A stretch of 8,111 bases of DNA from Candidatus Melainabacteria bacterium (GTDB lineage: Bacteria; Cyanobacteriota; Vampirovibrionia; Obscuribacterales; Obscuribacteraceae): positions 1 through 8,111 of the forward strand of contig JACMKL010000487.1 in assembly GCA_014380105.1 (NCBI GenBank). Reading direction: 5' to 3'. Of this stretch, positions 5,057 to 8,111 are shown piece after piece (position 1 is the stretch's first letter; the number at the start of each line of letters is the position of its first letter). The notes under the pieces were generated by a model that was given only the letters and a program-made list of their open reading frames with translations, was not told the DNA's origin and searched no databases. The translations under genes were made by a program, and so were the position numbers.

Positions 5057-6976
5057 GTGTCCACACAAGAGCTAAAAGATACCGCCCCAATAATCACAGA
5101 CTACGATTTGCATCTTTTCAATGAAGGTACAAATAATAGAATTTACGAGAAAATGGGTGCACATGCCGCCATCGTAGGCGGGCAAGAAGGCACTCACTTT
5201 GCGGTTTGGGCACCAAATGCCAAAGCGGTTTCTGTAATCGGCGATTTCAATCAATGGAATGCCGAGACAAACAAAATGAGCGTCATGAGCAACTCTGGCG
5301 TCTGGACGCTTTTCATTGCCGGTCTCAAACAAGGCACGCTCTACAAATATAGAATTTCATCAGACGAAGGTGGTAACGAAGAGAAGACAGACCCGTTTGG
5401 TTTCTTCTCAGAAGTCCGTCCAAAGACTGCTTCCATTGTCTACAACCTGGACAACTATAAATGGAATGATGACAACTGGGTCAAAGAGCGCAAGAAGCGC
5501 AACGGACTGGACGCACCAATCTCAATCTACGAAGTCCACCTCGGCTCATGGATGCTTGTGCCAGAAGAAAACAATCGCTGGCTCACCTATCGCGAATTGG
5601 CAGATAAGCTAATCACGCATTTGGAAGAAACAGGTTTTACGCACGTAGAATTTTTGCCTGTTGCTGAACACCCACTCGATATGTCGTGGGGCTATCAAAT
5701 CACGGGCTATTTTGCTGCCACCAGCCGCTTTGGCACACCGGAAGACTTCATGTACCTGGTCGACAAATTGCACCAGGCTGGCATCGGCGTACTCCTGGAC
5801 TGGGTCCCTGCTCACTTTCCAAAAGATGGGCATGGCTTGGGCAAATTCGACGGATCGCATCTCTACGAACACTCTGATCCTCGCCAGGGTATGCACCACG
5901 AATGGGGAACATACGTTTTCAATTACGGCAGGCACGAAGTTCGCAACTTCTTAATCAGTAACGCCTTATTCTGGTTCGACAAATATCACATCGATGGTTT
6001 GAGAGTAGATGCAGTCGCATCAATGCTCTATTTAGACTACGGCCGAAAAGACGGCGAATGGGTCGCCAACGAACATGGTGGCAGAGAAAATATTCCTGCA
6101 ATCACTTTCTTACGCACACTCAACGAAGTCGTCTACTCCGAATACAATCACGCTCTCATGATTGCCGAAGAATCAACAGCCTGGCCACAAGTGGCTCGCC
6201 CAACATATGTTGGCGGTTTGGGCTTCGGTTTGAAGTGGGACATGGGCTGGATGAACGACACCTTGAAATTCATGGCGCTCGATCCAATCTATAGACGTTT
6301 CCACTACAACAATCTGACTTTCCGCGGGCTCTATCAATTCTCGGAAAATTTTGTAATGCCGCTTTCTCATGACGAAGTGGTGCACGGAAAAGCATCTTTG
6401 CTAAATAAAATGCCTGGAGACGCCTGGCAGAAATTTGCGAATTTGCGTTTGCTGTTGGGATATCAATTTGCATTGCCTGGCAAGAAACTCTTGTTCATGG
6501 GCGGTGAATTCGGCCAGTGGATAGAATGGAACTCCGATCAATCTCTCGACTGGCACTTATTGGAATTCCCGCTTCATGCCGGTATGCAGAAGTGGACAGG
6601 AGATTTGAATCGTCTCTATCGCGAAAATCCAGCCATGTACGAACTGGATTGCAGCGAAAAAGGATTTTCATGGATTGATTGCCAGGACCACGACAATGTA
6701 ATTCTCGCTTTTTTAAGACAGAACAATAGAGTCGAAGAATCAATAGTTGTGGTCTGCAACTTCACTCCAGTGCCACGATACGAATATCGCATCGGAGTGC
6801 CTCAACACGCTTTCTATCGCGAAGTGCTGAACAGCGATGCACACGAATATGGTGGCAGTGGGCTGGGCAATCATGGTGGCAGACACAGCGATGAGCATGC
6901 CCATCATGGACGTGATTATTCGATTTGCGTGACCATACCGCCGCTTTCTATCGTTGTCTTCAAAGCATCGTTCTAG
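5057..6976 (+). CDS. glgB: 1,4-alpha-glucan (glycogen) branching enzyme
   Basis: A 639-residue GH13 enzyme that cuts alpha-1,4-glucan chains and reattaches them through alpha-1,6 bonds, creating branches in glycogen. The order is a short N-terminal lead with EGTNNRIYEKMGAH (23-36); a CBM48 domain at about 44-130 (FAVWAPNAKAVSVIGDFNQW at 48-67); the (beta/alpha)8 catalytic domain at about 155-520; and an all-beta C-terminal domain. Catalytic residues are in place: Asp318 in GLRVDAV (nucleophile), Glu371 in IAEEST (acid/base) and Asp439 in LSHDEVVHGK, plus DWVPAHF at 248-254. It is the short form with one CBM48, about 90 residues shorter than the E. coli enzyme, which has an extra N-terminal domain. 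The GTG at 5057 is the first possible start, because TAA occurs in frame at 5051-5053; no good ribosome binding site is visible. No other glg gene is adjacent. The C-terminal domain has a His-rich loop at 596-617. Confidence 0.96.
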   Translation: MSTQELKDTAPIITDYDLHLFNEGTNNRIYEKMGAHAAIVGGQEGTHFAVWAPNAKAVSVIGDFNQWNAETNKMSVMSNSGVWTLFIAGLKQGTLYKYRISSDEGGNEEKTDPFGFFSEVRPKTASIVYNLDNYKWNDDNWVKERKKRNGLDAPISIYEVHLGSWMLVPEENNRWLTYRELADKLITHLEETGFTHVEFLPVAEHPLDMSWGYQITGYFAATSRFGTPEDFMYLVDKLHQAGIGVLLDWVPAHFPKDGHGLGKFDGSHLYEHSDPRQGMHHEWGTYVFNYGRHEVRNFLISNALFWFDKYHIDGLRVDAVASMLYLDYGRKDGEWVANEHGGRENIPAITFLRTLNEVVYSEYNHALMIAEESTAWPQVARPTYVGGLGFGLKWDMGWMNDTLKFMALDPIYRRFHYNNLTFRGLYQFSENFVMPLSHDEVVHGKASLLNKMPGDAWQKFANLRLLLGYQFALPGKKLLFMGGEFGQWIEWNSDQSLDWHLLEFPLHAGMQKWTGDLNRLYRENPAMYELDCSEKGFSWIDCQDHDNVILAFLRQNNRVEESIVVVCNFTPVPRYEYRIGVPQHAFYREVLNSDAHEYGGSGLGNHGGRHSDEHAHHGRDYSICVTIPPLSIVVFKASF

Positions 6977-7008
6977 AGGCGCAGTTAAGTAAGTTCTAAA
7001 AATGAATT

Positions 7009-7013
7009 GGAGG
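7009..7013 (+). promoter_or_regulatory. Ribosome binding site of the fumarase gene
   Basis: GGAGG, the strongest Shine-Dalgarno sequence in the window, lies 10 bases before the ATG at 7024. That spacing is a little long, but no other start codon fits better. Confidence 0.65.
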
Positions 7014-7023
7014 ACACCATCTT

Positions 7024-8111
7024 ATGTCGCACAGCTCGGCTAGCATTTTCCACCTCGGAAAAGACACTACTGAGTACAGGTTGCTCAGCAAAGAAGGTGT
7101 CAGCGAAGAGACATTTCAAGGCAAAACGGTTTTAGTAGTAAAACCGGAAGCATTGACGGCTCTTGCCAAAAGCGCCTTCAAAGATGTGTCGCACTTGCTG
7201 CGCACCAGTCACCTCGAGATGCTCAAAAAAATTCTCGATGACACTGAAGCGTCCAACAATGACAAATTTGTCGCAATAGAGCTTCTGAAAAACGCCAGCA
7301 TCGCAGCTGGTGGCACCCTGCCGATGTGTCAGGACACAGGAACAGCAATTGTCGTCGCCCACAAGGGCGAGGGCGTTTATACAGGTACTGACGATGGCGA
7401 GGCGCTCTCTGACGGTATTAAGAGAACCTACAACGAATGTAATTTGCGCTACAGCCAGATGGCACCGATCACGATGTATCAAGAATCGAACACAGGCAGT
7501 AACCTGCCTGCTCAGATCGAAATCTATTCTGAGCCTGGAAGCGAATACGAATTCTTGTTTATCGCTAAAGGTGGTGGCTCTGCAAACAAGACTTACCTAT
7601 TGCAAGAAACCAAATCTGTCTTGAATACAGAGTCGCTGAAGAAGTTGTTGACCGAAAAAATCTCCGGTCTCGGAACTTCTGCATGCCCTCCGTATCACCT
7701 GGCAGTTGTTATCGGCGGGCTGTCTGCCGAGATGACATTGAAGACCGTCAAACTGGCAAGCACTCACTACTTAGATAACCTTCCAACCGAAGGTGATAAA
7801 ACTGGTCGCGCTTTCCGCGATTTAGAACTAGAAAAAGAAATTCTCGAAATCACACGCAATATGGGGATAGGAGCGCAATTTGGCGGCAAATATTTTTGCC
7901 ACGATGTCCGTGTTGTTCGACTACCTCGTCATGGAGCCAGTCTCCCAATCGGCATTGGCGTGTCGTGCAGCGCTGACCGTCAGATCATGGCGAAAATTGA
8001 CAAAGATGGCATCTGGTTGGAAAAACTAGAAACAGATCCAGCACGTTTCTTGCCTGAAATCGATGAGAATCAATTAGGCGAGGAAACCCTCAGAGTCGAT
8101 TTGACGCAGTC
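7024..8111 (+). CDS. fumA: Class I (iron-sulfur) fumarate hydratase, FumA/FumB type, 3' end outside the window
   Basis: The frame starts with ATG at 7024 and stays open for 362 full codons to the window edge; FumA/FumB-type proteins are about 550 residues, so roughly the last third is missing. The enzyme interconverts fumarate and malate in the citric acid cycle. It resembles E. coli FumA/FumB along its whole visible length, including KDTTEYRLL (13-21), NLRYSQMAP (140-148) and AKGGGSANKTYL (181-192). The three cysteines expected to hold the [4Fe-4S] cluster are Cys102 (MCQDTGTA), Cys221 (SACPPYH) and Cys315 (GVSCSADR). The alpha and beta parts are therefore probably fused, as in FumA, and not split as in archaeal-type enzymes. 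Such fumarases are inactivated by oxygen and superoxide. The gene lies 47 bases after glgB with no evident terminator, so co-transcription is likely. Confidence 0.94.
   Translation, partial: MSHSSASIFHLGKDTTEYRLLSKEGVSEETFQGKTVLVVKPEALTALAKSAFKDVSHLLRTSHLEMLKKILDDTEASNNDKFVAIELLKNASIAAGGTLPMCQDTGTAIVVAHKGEGVYTGTDDGEALSDGIKRTYNECNLRYSQMAPITMYQESNTGSNLPAQIEIYSEPGSEYEFLFIAKGGGSANKTYLLQETKSVLNTESLKKLLTEKISGLGTSACPPYHLAVVIGGLSAEMTLKTVKLASTHYLDNLPTEGDKTGRAFRDLELEKEILEITRNMGIGAQFGGKYFCHDVRVVRLPRHGASLPIGIGVSCSADRQIMAKIDKDGIWLEKLETDPARFLPEIDENQLGEETLRVDLTQ

Noticed and set aside
5609..5935. Antisense open frame of 108 codons inside glgB
   Set aside because: It lies entirely within a well-supported gene, and its translation has no recognisable domain.
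7132..7482. Antisense open frame of 116 codons inside the fumarase gene
   Set aside because: The sense frame encodes clear fumarase sequence with the cluster cysteine Cys102 in this stretch; the antisense frame is a by-product.
1..8111. CRISPR arrays, tRNA or rRNA genes, insertion sequences and phage or defence genes
   Set aside because: I looked for tandem direct repeats, structural RNA signatures, transposase motifs and terminal repeats and saw none; all long coding regions are metabolic or envelope genes.

Overview
The window is a chromosomal, mostly housekeeping stretch from a bacterium with roughly balanced base composition and classical GGAG/GAGG-type ribosome binding sites. The gene set best fits an environmental bacterium that stores both glycogen and polyphosphate. 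It includes a class III-like PPK2, a short single-CBM48 glycogen branching enzyme, an oxygen-sensitive class I fumarase, an exported PrxQ-type peroxiredoxin, and a membrane protein ending in a TonB-type C-terminal domain. My best guess is the non-photosynthetic cyanobacterial sister lineage (Melainabacteria/Vampirovibrionia, Obscuribacter-like). This is inference from protein character; there is no rRNA or other marker gene in the window.

Layout, left to right: the C-terminal end of a FAD-dependent amine-oxidase-like oxidoreductase (1-123, +); an exported PrxQ/BCP-type peroxiredoxin (150-743, +); a convergent gene for a three-helix membrane protein with a TonB C-terminal domain (774-1586, -); a 298-bp divergent intergenic region carrying a short inverted repeat close to the next start; fabH (1885-2898, +), followed after 12 bases by a PPK2-family polyphosphate kinase (2911-3801, +); a 281-bp intergenic region with a small hairpin, a possible 26-residue hydrophobic protein on the minus strand (3831-3911) and a palindrome cluster; a class I SAM-dependent methyltransferase (4083-4937, +); a 119-bp spacer with two abutting RNA hairpins; glgB (5057-6976, +); and the first two thirds of a class I [4Fe-4S] fumarase (7024 to the window edge, +).

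Functionally, fabH and ppk2 look like a two-gene transcription unit. glgB and the fumarase are 47 bases apart and probably co-transcribed. Glycogen branching plus polyphosphate-nucleotide phosphotransfer points to carbon and phosphate reserve metabolism, and the fumarase links to the central carbon cycle. No mobile element, CRISPR array, tRNA, rRNA or defence system is visible. I see no convincing new multi-gene system. The least explained elements are the possible small membrane protein with its neighbouring palindromes, the double hairpin before glgB, and the membrane-anchored TonB-domain protein that lacks a proline-rich linker.
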